Source of the DNA: DATKZH01 sp964475955
Lineage (GTDB): Bacteria; Planctomycetota; Planctomycetia; Pirellulales; Thermoguttaceae
NCBI GenBank assembly: GCA_964475955.1
Contig: CAYYZY010000161.1
Coordinates: forward strand, 1-18,237
Direction: 5' to 3'
DNA length: 18,237 nt
This document shows, one piece after another, positions 1-7,390 of this stretch. The translations under genes were made by a program, and so were the position numbers. The notes beneath the pieces were generated by a model. That model had not been told where the DNA came from and searched no databases. It saw nothing but the letters and a program-made list of their open reading frames with translations. Within the stretch, counting starts at the first letter, position 1. Each line of letters starts with the position of its first letter.

Positions 1-60
1 TCCACCGCCCGAGTGCTCGAAGAATCACGAAAGAAACGCAAGCATGGGGTGAACAGACAC

Positions 61-354
61 CTATAAATGGCTGCCCCATACCCCCAAAGAGAGGATCGCA
101 AGAAAGGTGCAAGTGAAATGGCATACGATGCTTGTCCGAGGACGCCGAAGTGCAAGACCAAAGAAGAAGCCGAGGAGCGACAGAAGCAGCCATACGAGCG
201 ACGCTACAATGCGCCCGCGCGGCGTAAGCAGATAGTACACCGCTGGCACCGCGGGAGCGAGTATCACTCCGATTGCTGTGCCATACTTGCCTATTCGTTC
301 TGCGACAGAATCCACGAATTCAATTGGGCGGGGTCGCCCTTTGGACGTGACCAT
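61..354 (-). CDS. small predicted membrane protein (hypothetical)
   Basis: I do not recognise this protein. The minus-strand frame is open from a GTG at 459. I prefer the internal ATG at 354, which gives 97 residues, because the extra 35 residues are unremarkable. Three hydrophobic stretches at about residues 24-43, 48-68 and 74-92 are separated by short Arg-rich loops, which is the pattern of a small integral inner-membrane protein. There is no clear Shine-Dalgarno at either start. Codon third positions are only moderately GC-rich, unlike the strongly G/C-ending codons of the genes to the right, so the region may have been acquired or may be under weak selection. An overlapping plus-strand frame (67-471) is also open but looks like a charged shadow. 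Whether this is a real gene is uncertain. Confidence 0.4.
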   Translation of the reverse strand: MVTSKGRPRPIEFVDSVAERIGKYGTAIGVILAPAVPAVYYLLTPRGRIVASLVWLLLSLLGFFFGLALRRPRTSIVCHFTCTFLAILSLGVWGSHL

Positions 355-615
355 GACAAGGACCCAATGGAGCGTACACGAAGAGCCTGCGTAATTCACA
401 CTAACCCTAACCTCGCGATTGCGATTCCAAGCAACCGCGAGGCGTGCTGCCGTCTCCACTGCATACCGTGATCAAGAGCCATTGTCAACCAACCGGATTG
501 ACTTGACTTGCCCTGGGAATCGGGAAACCCAGGCGCAGGCTAAGAGCGGGCGCGTAGAGACCCGCGAATCCGTCATGTCTCCTGTTAGACTGCCCCCGTT
601 GCTGGAAGAACGCCC

Positions 616-1992
616 TCAGGCCGACTTTTTCAGCTCGTCGGCCTGGTTGAGCTTGTTGTAGAGCGTTTTGAGGCTGATGCCCAGTTCCTTGGCGACCTTG
701 GGCTTGTTGCCGCTGTAGCGATCGAGGGCGTCGTCGATCGCCTCCATCTCGATTTGGCGGAGGGTCTGCCCAGCCGCGCCGGGGCCGATCCGCGGCACGC
801 GCCGGGAGGTGAAGCGGCGGGGGAGGTGCTCGACGGAGATCGGCGGCTGGTCGCAGAGGATGAGGGCGTGCTCGATCACGTTGGCCAGCTCGCGGACGTT
901 TCCCGGCCAGGCGTGCGCGGTCAGCTCGGCGAGGGTCTCGGGCGTGAACAGCTCCTGGCCCGGCGCCAGGGGGGCGCGGGAGCGCGCGGCCAGGTGCCGG
1001 GCGAGTTCGGGGAGGTCGTCGATCCGGTCGCGGAGCGGCGGCACGTGGATCTCGAACGTGTCGATGCGGAACCACAGGTCGCTGCGGAACTGGCCGGCCT
1101 CGACCATTTCGTCGAGGTGCACGTGGGTGGCGCAGATCACGCGGACGTCGCAGGTGAACGACTCGTTCTCGCCCACGCGGCGGACTTCGCCGCTTTCCAG
1201 GAACCGCAGCAGCTTCGCCTGCATCGCCTTGGGAAGCTCGCCGATCTCGTCGAGAAAGAGCGTGCCGCCGTGGGCCACCTCGAACAGCCCCGTACGGTGC
1301 TCTTCGGCCCCCGTGAAAGCCCCCTTGCGGTGCCCGAACAGCTCGCTCTCGATCAGGTTCTCCGGAAGCGCGCCGCAGTTGACGGCCACCAGCGGCATCT
1401 CGGCGCGGAGGCTCTGGTCGTGCAGCGCCCGGGCGACCAGCTCCTTGCCGGTTCCGGTTTCGCCGAGGATGAGCACGGTGGAATCGGAGGGGGCGACCTT
1501 CGAGATCATCGTGCGGACCTGGTCCATACCGGGCGAGGAGCCGACCAGTTCCGAGGTGCCCTCGATCCGCTCGAGCCGCTCCTTGAGGGCCCGGTACTTC
1601 CGGGTCATCTCCCGCTTCTCCCCCACCCGATTGAGGAGCGACTGGAGATCGGCGAGCTTGCACGGCTTGGTGAGGTAGTCGAAGGCGCCGTGGCGGAGGG
1701 CCTCGACGGCCGTCTCCAGCGACGACTTGCCGGTGAGCACGATCGCTTCGACGTCGGGCGAGAGCTGCTTGGCCCTGGCGATCACCTCGATGCCGTTCGG
1801 GCCGGGCATGTCGAGGTCGACGATGATGCAGTCGTAGGCGTTTCGCTCCAATGCGGCCACGGCGGTGAACCCGTCGGGGCAGACCGTCGCCTCGTGCCCC
1901 ATGCGGGGCAGCTCGAGGCGCATCACCTCCTGGAGCGACTTTTCGTCGTCAGCAAACAGCAGTTTGAGTCGATGGCGGGGCTGAGCGCTGAT
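616..1992 (-). CDS. sigma54-dependent response regulator, NtrC family (probable ATC start)
   Basis: NtrC-type transcription activator with receiver, AAA+ and Fis-type DNA-binding domains, 458 residues from the start chosen here. The receiver has an acidic pair D15/D16, phospho-acceptor D59 (VDLDMPG), T87 and K109. The AAA+ domain has Walker A at 177-184 (GETGTGKE), the sigma54-contacting GAFTGA loop at 224-229 and Walker B near 248-253 (LFLDEIGE). A C-terminal helix-turn-helix spans about 415-452. The first GTG in frame (1926) would remove strand beta-1 and the acidic pair. The frame stays open upstream and encodes a normal receiver N-terminus, with AAGGAG placed 7 nt before an ATC at 1992-1990. 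The gene overlaps the 3' end of the kinase gene by 44 bp, so the two are presumably co-translated. By family knowledge, phosphorylation by the partner kinase would allow sigma54 promoter opening. The target genes are unknown. Confidence 0.93.
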   Translation of the reverse strand: MSAQPRHRLKLLFADDEKSLQEVMRLELPRMGHEATVCPDGFTAVAALERNAYDCIIVDLDMPGPNGIEVIARAKQLSPDVEAIVLTGKSSLETAVEALRHGAFDYLTKPCKLADLQSLLNRVGEKREMTRKYRALKERLERIEGTSELVGSSPGMDQVRTMISKVAPSDSTVLILGETGTGKELVARALHDQSLRAEMPLVAVNCGALPENLIESELFGHRKGAFTGAEEHRTGLFEVAHGGTLFLDEIGELPKAMQAKLLRFLESGEVRRVGENESFTCDVRVICATHVHLDEMVEAGQFRSDLWFRIDTFEIHVPPLRDRIDDLPELARHLAARSRAPLAPGQELFTPETLAELTAHAWPGNVRELANVIEHALILCDQPPISVEHLPRRFTSRRVPRIGPGAAGQTLRQIEMEAIDDALDRYSGNKPKVAKELGISLKTLYNKLNQADELKKSA

Positions 1993-3595
1993 GGTCGGTC
2001 TCCTTCCGCGTATCGGTCTCGGGCCGCCGGTCGACCAGCGGCAGTTGGACTTGGAACGTCGAGCCCCGGCCCGGGCCCGGACTCTCAGCGTGGATGCGCC
2101 CCCCGTGGTCGGCGACGATCTGGTGGGTGATCGAAAGGCCCAGGCCCGTGCCCTGGCCGGTGCGCCGCCGCGTGAAGAACGGCTCGAACACGTGGGCGAG
2201 GACCTCGGGCGCCATGCCGCAGCCGTCGTCGGTGAAGGTCCACCGGGCGAAGCCGTCGTCGCGCTCCAGCCGGATGCGGACCGTCCCCCCTTCGTCGAGG
2301 CTCTCCAGGGCGTTGGTCAGCAGATTGAGCACGATCTGCTTCATGTCTTGCGCGTTGACCGGCGCGACGATCGGCTCGGCCGGGCCGAACTCGATCCGCT
2401 TGCCGTGGTACTTCCCCAGATGGCTGACCACGTCGATCACGCCCCGGGTCAGTTCGGCCAGCTCGGTGCTGTGGCGATCGCCCTGGCCCGCCCGGGAGAA
2501 GTCGAGCAGCTTCTCGGTGATGTCCTTGCAGCGGAAGGCCTCGCTCTGGATCATGCCCAGGTAGTTGGCGATGACCGCGTGCCGGGGGTCGTCGTCGTCG
2601 AGCGCTTCGCGCACGCGGCTTTCCAGCGACTCGGCCGACATGGCGATCGAGGCCAGCGGGTTGTTGATCTCGTGGGCCACGCCCGCCGCCAGAAAGCCCA
2701 CGCTGGCCAACTGCTCGTTGCGCACGAGCTGCTTGGTCCGCTCGCGGACCTGGCGGTCGAGGTCGTCGCGCACGGCCTGGAAGCGGGCGGTCATGGCGTT
2801 CATCGCGTCGGCCAGTTCGGCCATTTCGTCGCGCGTTTCGAGCCGGATCCGGTGGCCGAACTGACCGCTGGCCACGCGGCGCGACCCGCCGATCAGGCTT
2901 TGCAGCGGGCGAACGATCCACTGGTAGAAGAAATTCACGAAGACCACGAGCACCAGGGCGGCCGCGACGCTCGCGATCCACGTGGTCACGATCAGCGCGC
3001 GGTACTGGCTGCGCACCTCGTCGGCGAAACCGCGGAGCTTCCGGTGCAGGTGGCTGGGCAGCTCGAAGGCCAGGCCCTGCAAGGTCCCCAACTCGGCGCT
3101 GAGCTCGTCGACCCGGGCGACGTCGTCGAACACCCAGTCTTCGTTGCGATCGATCTCCTCGATCCGCGCGAGCGTCTCTTCGATCTTGCGGACCGTCGCC
3201 CATTCGCCGGCGGTGTCGGCGATCCGCCATTCGTCGCGGGCCTTGCCCTGGAGTTGGGCCCGATAGGCGGCGAGCGTCTCCTTCACGTTCTCCAGCTCGT
3301 TGCGGAACTGCACGCGGAAGATGCCCAGCCGGACCGGGGCTTCGTCGGCGTCGGCGCCGGGGAACTGGCTTTCCCGGAGACCGCGAAGCTCGCTGAGCAA
3401 GATCTGCATGTCGGCCACTTCCCCGCTCAGCTCGGCGGCCAACGGCAACTCCACGGACCGTTCCCGCAACCCCCGCACGAGACCGCGGTAGCCGTACGTG
3501 GTGTACAGGCCGCTGCCGGCCAGAATCACCACCGAGAGCAGGATCAGCCCCAGTCCGATGAGGAACTTGACGCGGATTGGCCAGTTCAGCAGCAC
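1949..3595 (-). CDS. membrane sensor histidine kinase (HAMP, HisKA, HATPase_c)
   Basis: A 548-residue sensor kinase. TM1 is at about residues 10-30. A helical, charged extracytoplasmic region of about 170 residues follows, resembling a four-helix-bundle sensor. TM2 is at about 203-224 and the HAMP linker at about 225-280. The phospho-acceptor helix carries H308 in GVAHEINNPL. The ATP-binding domain shows an N box (NLLTNALESL, 424-433), a G1 box (DDGCGM, 456-461), an F box (FEPFF) and a G2 box (GTGLGLS, 482-488). The GTG start at 3595 is supported by AAGGAGG six bases upstream. It overlaps the 5' end of the NtrC-type regulator, so the two form a two-component pair of the NtrB/NtrC or ZraS/ZraR type. 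The signal sensed cannot be told from the sequence. Confidence 0.94.
   Translation of the reverse strand: MLLNWPIRVKFLIGLGLILLSVVILAGSGLYTTYGYRGLVRGLRERSVELPLAAELSGEVADMQILLSELRGLRESQFPGADADEAPVRLGIFRVQFRNELENVKETLAAYRAQLQGKARDEWRIADTAGEWATVRKIEETLARIEEIDRNEDWVFDDVARVDELSAELGTLQGLAFELPSHLHRKLRGFADEVRSQYRALIVTTWIASVAAALVLVVFVNFFYQWIVRPLQSLIGGSRRVASGQFGHRIRLETRDEMAELADAMNAMTARFQAVRDDLDRQVRERTKQLVRNEQLASVGFLAAGVAHEINNPLASIAMSAESLESRVREALDDDDPRHAVIANYLGMIQSEAFRCKDITEKLLDFSRAGQGDRHSTELAELTRGVIDVVSHLGKYHGKRIEFGPAEPIVAPVNAQDMKQIVLNLLTNALESLDEGGTVRIRLERDDGFARWTFTDDGCGMAPEVLAHVFEPFFTRRRTGQGTGLGLSITHQIVADHGGRIHAESPGPGRGSTFQVQLPLVDRRPETDTRKETDHQRSAPPSTQTAVC
2000..2005 (-). promoter_or_regulatory. Shine-Dalgarno deciding the response-regulator start
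   Basis: The minus strand reads AAGGAG here, followed by 7 nt and then ATC in the receiver frame. No ATG, GTG or TTG in that frame restores the missing receiver N-terminus, so this site argues for initiation at the ATC. It lies inside the last codons of the kinase gene, which suits translational coupling. Confidence 0.55.
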
Positions 3596-3650
3596 GGGCG
3601 ACCTCCTTGTCGCGCGACGGGCTCAGCCCCCTGTGCGGGGCCCTGTCCAG

Positions 3651-3692
3651 ATTTCTCGCCAGCCGGGCGACTTCGCCGCGGCGGTGAGAAAT
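3651..3692. repeat. imperfect inverted repeat upstream of the kinase gene
   Basis: The arms ATTTCTCGCC (3651-3660) and GGTGAGAAAT (3683-3692) pair over 10 bp with one G-T wobble. They enclose a second small hairpin, GGCGA-CT-TCGCC, at 3666-3677. The element lies in the 273-bp gap between the PP2C gene and the kinase, about 55 bp before the kinase start. It could be a terminator for the PP2C transcript or a leader structure of the kinase mRNA. No T-tract follows. Confidence 0.4.
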
Positions 3693-3868
3693 TCGTGCTT
3701 GCGTCGGCACCTGTCTCGCCCACCGGGCTCCCTTCCGACGGCAAGGGCGGGAGTGTAGCATCGGGCCCCGCCTCGAAGCAAGAGGAAGACCGCGACGACA
3801 GGGCGACTTCAGTCCGTGAGACTGGGGGGCATAGGAAGAATAGGCGAGGGTGGGTGGCCGCCGGTCGG

Positions 3869-5155
3869 CTATCGCCCGCGCTGGGCGCGCAGCTCGGCCA
3901 TCATGAAACTGATCGCATGGCAATGCTGGCGCACGGCCTCGGGATACTCGCCTCCCAAGGCCGCGGCCACGGCCCGGTCGTGGTGGCCGTTGAATCGGTC
4001 CCAGTCGAGGTTCCAGGCCTCCTGGATGGCCGCATCGCGGAGCTGATGGGTGAGGCTGACGAGGCGCTCGACGAACTGGGCGTCGGCCTTGCACTGGCAC
4101 GCCGTGTAGGGGCCCTTTCCGAGCGGCTGGCCGTCGTGCTCGTAGCTTGGCGACTCGCCGCCGTACCGCCGAATCAGCGCGGCGACACCGGTGCCGATCA
4201 GCCCCGCGAGGCTGAGCACCGCGAAGAGCGGGTAGCTGAGCGCGGCCGCAGCCACCGTGCCCAGGGCAAAGAGGCCGATCAGCGTCCAAAGCGGCGTGGG
4301 AACGGGCCGCACCGGGGCTCGCCGGCCGCGTGACTTGCTGCCGGGCACCTGCTGGGCCAGGTCGGGCCCCGTCACCCGGGCGACCACCACCGTGATGTTG
4401 TCGGGCCCGCCACGCAGATTGGCCAGGTCGACCAGGGCGCGGACCGCTTCGTCGGGCGGCATGCAGGCGAGGATCGTGCCGATCTCGTCGTCCTCCACCG
4501 GACCGGAGAGCCCGTCGCTGCACAGCAAGAACGCGTCGCCCACTTGGACGGGGAACGGCCCCTCCAGGTCGACATCGACCTCGGGATTCGGCCCCAGCGA
4601 ACGGGTGATGACGTTCTTGGGGACGAAGCTGGGCACCTCCTGCTCGGGGATCTGCCGGGCGGCGCGAAGCTCCCAGACCAGGCTGTGGTCGAAGGTCAAC
4701 TGCTCGAGCCGGTCGCCGCGGAGCCGGTACGCCCGGCTGTCGCCCACGTGGGCGGTGACGGCGCCGTCGGGCAGCAGCAGGAGGGCGCTGACGGTGGTGC
4801 CCATGCCGCGGAAGTCCTCGCTGGCCTGGCCGCGGGAATTGATCTGGCGGTTGGCGTCGCGCACGGCGGCGAGGATGGCTTCGGGGGGCGAGCGATCCAC
4901 CATTTTGTAGTAGGTGAGCGGGATGACGTCGGTGGCCAGCTTGGCGGCCAGTTCGCCGGCGGCGTGGGCCCCCATGCCGTCGGCCACGAGGAAGAGGTGG
5001 CCGCGCTGGTTCCATTTCTCGCGACTGCCGGCCAGCATCACGGCCATGGAGTCTTGGTTGTTCGCTCGGCGGAGCCCCAGGTCGCTAAGCGAGGCGTACT
5101 CCAGGCAGTGGTCCCAACTCGCCGCGTTCTCTTCCATACCGGGGGTCGACATCAT
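3869..5155 (-). CDS. PP2C-family Ser/Thr phosphatase with C-terminal membrane segment and extra domain
   Basis: Metal-dependent protein phosphatase (PPM/PP2C), 428 residues. The catalytic domain fills about residues 18-262 with the metal-binding and family motifs in order: NNQDS (32-36), VADGMGAHAAGE (57-68), GMGTT (117-121), VGDSRAY (137-143), SDGLSG (213-218) and GGPDNIT (249-255). A basic linker leads to a hydrophobic region at about 289-328 that fits two membrane helices, then a cytoplasmic tail of about 100 residues that I do not recognise. PP2C enzymes of this type usually reverse Hanks-type Ser/Thr kinase phosphorylation, but no such kinase is in the window. The start is uncertain: ATGATG at 5155/5152 was chosen; an ATG at 5137 and a GTG at 5182 are also in frame, and none has a good SD. 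A TAAAAT at 5213-5218 could be a -10 element. Confidence 0.9.
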   Translation of the reverse strand: MMSTPGMEENAASWDHCLEYASLSDLGLRRANNQDSMAVMLAGSREKWNQRGHLFLVADGMGAHAAGELAAKLATDVIPLTYYKMVDRSPPEAILAAVRDANRQINSRGQASEDFRGMGTTVSALLLLPDGAVTAHVGDSRAYRLRGDRLEQLTFDHSLVWELRAARQIPEQEVPSFVPKNVITRSLGPNPEVDVDLEGPFPVQVGDAFLLCSDGLSGPVEDDEIGTILACMPPDEAVRALVDLANLRGGPDNITVVVARVTGPDLAQQVPGSKSRGRRAPVRPVPTPLWTLIGLFALGTVAAAALSYPLFAVLSLAGLIGTGVAALIRRYGGESPSYEHDGQPLGKGPYTACQCKADAQFVERLVSLTHQLRDAAIQEAWNLDWDRFNGHHDRAVAAALGGEYPEAVRQHCHAISFMMAELRAQRGR

Positions 5156-5287
5156 GCACGTCGCTGGGCAGGGGCCCCGCACGCCGGGGGCGCATCGTGA
5201 CGATCTTTCGCTATTTTAGCTACCCAGCCCACGGGGAGCCAGTCGAACGGTGCACATTTCGGGCTGGTCGCCGCGGCGGCGCCTCAC

Positions 5288-5293
5288 TATACT
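5288..5293 (+). promoter_or_regulatory. possible -10 element for the PEGA lipoprotein gene
   Basis: TATACT stands about 92 bp before the PEGA gene start in a gap with no gene on the plus strand. A hexamer 17 bp upstream (TGGTCG) matches the -35 consensus poorly, so this is only a candidate. Confidence 0.22.
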
Positions 5294-5384
5294 CCCGCGA
5301 CTCGGCCGTGCGCGCGGCACGGGCAAGTGCCGGTGCCGGCCGACCGTTTTCGCTCCTTTTTGCGTGGTGCACGGATCGCTTCCC

Positions 5385-5960
5385 ATGCCGAGCCCAAGGC
5401 TTCGCCGGCTTCGTTGGCTCCTGCTCTTGGTCGCCATCGTCCTGGTCGCGCTCCAACTGGGGTGCGTGCGGCGGAGGATGACCGTTCGCACCAATCCGCC
5501 CGGGGCGATGGTCTACATCGACGACTACCCGATCGGCACCACGCCCGTCTCCGCCAATTTCACCTACTACGGCACGCGCAAGCTCCGGCTGGTGAAGGAC
5601 GGTTACGAGACGCTGACCGTGATGGAGCCGCTCCGGGCGCCCTGGTACCAGGTGCCGCCGCTCGATTTCGTCAGCGAGAACCTCGTGCCGGCCGAGATCC
5701 GCGACCGGCGCGTGCTCAGCTACCAGTTGGTGCCCCAGCGGGTCGTGCCACCCGAGGAGCTGCTCGGCCGCGCGGAGCGGCTGCGGAGTCGGGCCCAATC
5801 GTCGGGCATGGTCCGTTCGACGTCGGCCCCCTCCCCTGCGCCCGGCGCCCAACCGTTCGGCCCGGCCACCGGCCCGTCCCTCGCCCCCGGCATCCCGCCC
5901 GGCGGCGGCCTCGGCCAACCCCAGCTCCCGCCGGACGGGTGGCAGGGAACCGGCCCGTAA
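5385..5960 (+). CDS. PEGA-domain lipoprotein
   Basis: A 191-residue exported protein. Residues 1-10 are Arg-rich and are followed by a hydrophobic stretch that ends in LGC at about residue 28, so it is probably a lipoprotein; the -3 residue is Gln, which makes the lipobox imperfect. A PEGA domain follows at about residues 33-80 (TNPPGAMVYIDDYPIGTTPV, then LVKDGYETLTV). The rest is Pro/Gly/Ala-rich and probably disordered. PEGA domains occur in envelope proteins of planctomycetes and are thought to mediate surface or cell-wall contacts; that role is inferred. The frame is open further upstream to 5250, but the ATG at 5385 puts the signal peptide at the N-terminus. The gene stands alone, divergent from the PP2C gene and convergent with the small His-rich gene. 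Confidence 0.85.
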   Translation: MPSPRLRRLRWLLLLVAIVLVALQLGCVRRRMTVRTNPPGAMVYIDDYPIGTTPVSANFTYYGTRKLRLVKDGYETLTVMEPLRAPWYQVPPLDFVSENLVPAEIRDRRVLSYQLVPQRVVPPEELLGRAERLRSRAQSSGMVRSTSAPSPAPGAQPFGPATGPSLAPGIPPGGGLGQPQLPPDGWQGTGP

Positions 5961-6268
5961 TGCCGCATGACCGTGCCCCGTTCGCCGACGCCACCTAAAG
6001 CGAACGCCCTGTCGATCCTCTTGTTGCTTCGCAACACCGACAAATTTGCGAATGCACCCAACGGAGTGACAAGGCGCGTTCCGCAAATTCGTCGCTGCCA
6101 CCCGCGGTGCCAATCAACGAATCGAGTGTGGCGTCGAGCAGCACGCTTTCGCGGCCGCCTTGCCGATGCTCGTCGAATGGGTGCTCCGGCGTCGTCCGGC
6201 GCAGGGGCGAGATCGACCCCTCCGCCGAGAGCGCGCCGGAGCCCCTCCAAGCCGCTCGTCTCGAGGCC
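5961..6268. other. intergenic region between convergent genes
   Basis: This region lies between the convergent PEGA and His-rich protein genes. Frames on both strands here look like shadows, with no conserved-looking protein. A short imperfect inverted repeat (GACAAATTTGC near 6039 against GCAAATTCGTC near 6085) is present. I see no strong terminator. Confidence 0.4.
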
Positions 6269-6586
6269 TTAGTGGTGACACCCCCAGCCGTACCCGTAGG
6301 TCGGCCGATAGGAGCGGTACGACCAGTGCGGGTGGCCGTACGAGTAGGTACGCGGGTAACCCCCGCGGTAGCTCCGGTGCCAGCCGTGGTGGTAGCCGTG
6401 ATAACGGTGCACTCCGTAGGCGTGGCCGTGGCCCCAGCGCTGACCGTAGTGCCCCATGTGCCCGTGATGCCTGACCAGCGTCACCTGGGCCTGGCCTGAC
6501 GAGTACTTCCCGCCGTCGGCGAACGCGAAGCTGGCCGAAAGGGCCACCGCGAAGACCATCGCCAATGCAAAGGCAATTCGCTTCAT
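6269..6586 (-). CDS. small exported His/Tyr/Gly-rich protein, paralog 1
   Basis: A 105-residue protein with a clear signal peptide (cleavage expected after FAFA, residue 23). The mature part begins DGGKYSSGQAQVTLVRHHGH and is built from His, Gly, Tyr, Arg and Trp, with 15 His in the mature chain and a CHH ending. The ATG at 6586 was chosen because CGACAAGGAGA lies just upstream and the signal peptide begins there; the frame itself is open to 6865. A perfect TATAAT lies about 85 bp upstream. It is the last of three same-strand paralogs and shares with them the leader region and the Ser-Ser-x(n)-V/I-T-L/P-V motif after the signal peptide. I know no named family. The composition could suit metal binding, adhesion or an envelope matrix, but no function can be assigned. 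Confidence 0.78.
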   Translation of the reverse strand: MKRIAFALAMVFAVALSASFAFADGGKYSSGQAQVTLVRHHGHMGHYGQRWGHGHAYGVHRYHGYHHGWHRSYRGGYPRTYSYGHPHWSYRSYRPTYGYGWGCHH

Positions 6587-6670
6587 CGACTTTCTCCTTG
6601 TCGCGGAGTGAAATGGACCGAAACGTTGCTCCGGCGGTGTATGTCTTCGTGCCGCCAGAGCTTGTGAGGA

Positions 6671-6676
6671 ATTATA
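6671..6676 (-). promoter_or_regulatory. TATAAT -10 element for His-rich paralog 1
   Basis: The minus strand reads a perfect TATAAT here, about 85 bp before the paralog 1 start. This is notable in such GC-rich DNA. No good -35 hexamer is seen 16-18 bp upstream. The implied 5' leader is about 78 nt. Confidence 0.4.
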
Positions 6677-6952
6677 GGGCGGTCCGTCCGGCGGCGGGTT
6701 CTTTGCGAGCTTGCGCGTTCGATCGGCCGGGCGCCTTGCTGGGGTATTCTTACCCTGCGTGCCTCGGCGCCCACGCTTGTGCGCGGCGTGGGAACGCGGA
6801 GTTGCGAGAGAGGAGCCGAGCCGAATGGGCGGGAGCGGCCCCGCGCGAATCGGCCGCGCCGGCAAAGCCGACGCGCCGGTCGGGCGGACCGTACAGGCGA
6901 GCGCGCCTTCGGCGCGATGCGTCCCGCGAACTGGACACTTGGAGAAGCGGCC

Positions 6953-6977
6953 GGGGCGGCAGTCGGTCTGCCGCCCC
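6953..6977 (-). terminator. perfect hairpin downstream of paralog 2, without T-tract
   Basis: GGGGCGGCAG (6953-6962), a 5-nt loop and CTGCCGCCCC (6968-6977) form a perfect 10-bp stem about 70 bp after the stop of paralog 2. No T-run follows on the minus strand, so rho-independent termination is doubtful. The same stem occurs after paralog 3. Confidence 0.5.
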
Positions 6978-7045
6978 GGAACGGACGATGATCGGTTGTG
7001 CCGGGTTTCGTGCGCCGGCGCGTTTCGGCCGGGTCTCGCGGAAGC

Positions 7046-7390
7046 TCAGAAGCCGAACGAGAAACTCCAGCCGGGGCCGGATCCGTAGCCGTACCCGCCG
7101 TAGGGCGAGTAGTAGTAGCGGTATCCGTACGGCACCGACGGAACGACCACGCGCGTCGAAGTTCGCGGTACAGCCGGGCCGTAATAGTAGTACCGATAGG
7201 GGGGCCTCGGCGGGGCGCAGTATCCGCGACCGTAGCCATACCCGTAGGACCCGTGGAGCCCGACCGGGGTGACCTGCACGCTCACCTCCTGGCTCGACGA
7301 TTCTCCGGCAACCGCCTTGTCGGCGGCCGCCAGGGCAACCACGGCGACCAACGCCAACGCCAACGCCAACGCCAAGACCGCACGTCTCAT
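7046..7390 (-). CDS. small exported Tyr/Gly/Pro-rich protein, paralog 2
   Basis: A 114-residue protein with a signal peptide (cleavage probably after KAVA, about residue 29). The hydrophobic core contains a run of Leu-Ala repeats encoded by a hexanucleotide tandem repeat. The mature chain has SSSQEVSVQVTPVGLHGSYG near its start, then Tyr-rich segments (about 17 Tyr; YRYYYYGP, YGYRYYYSPYGGYGYGSG) and ends in WSFSFGF. It has only one His, unlike its neighbours, but shares their leader with GACAAGGAGA, the post-signal motif and, with paralog 3, the aromatic C-terminus. The start at 7390 follows from the SD and signal peptide. No function is recognised. A structural or adhesive envelope protein is a guess. 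Confidence 0.78.
   Translation of the reverse strand: MRRAVLALALALALVAVVALAAADKAVAGESSSQEVSVQVTPVGLHGSYGYGYGRGYCAPPRPPYRYYYYGPAVPRTSTRVVVPSVPYGYRYYYSPYGGYGYGSGPGWSFSFGF
7347..7376. repeat. hexanucleotide tandem repeat inside the paralog 2 signal peptide
   Basis: The plus strand has about four to five copies of CCAACG/GCCAAC in a row. On the coding strand these give alternating Leu-Ala codons in the hydrophobic core. Copy-number change by slippage would lengthen or shorten the core in steps of two residues without shifting the frame. Confidence 0.7.

Larger units (their letters stand above)
6587..7045. other. intergenic region between paralogs 1 and 2
   Basis: No convincing gene. It holds the leader and -10 element of paralog 1 and the downstream hairpin of paralog 2 at 6953-6977. 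The several frames open here have Arg/Ala/Ser-rich translations typical of GC-rich non-coding DNA. Confidence 0.5.

Noticed and set aside
67..471. Plus-strand frame overlapping the edge membrane protein
   Set aside because: The translation is charged and low in hydrophobic residues with scattered Cys, typical of an antisense shadow; the minus-strand frame has coherent membrane segments.
754..4333. Long plus-strand frames across the regulator, kinase and PP2C genes
   Set aside because: GC-rich antisense shadows; the minus-strand products carry full family motifs.
2085..5015. Very long minus-strand frame of about 976 codons
   Set aside because: Out-of-frame shadow over the kinase and PP2C genes, Arg/Pro-rich without domains.
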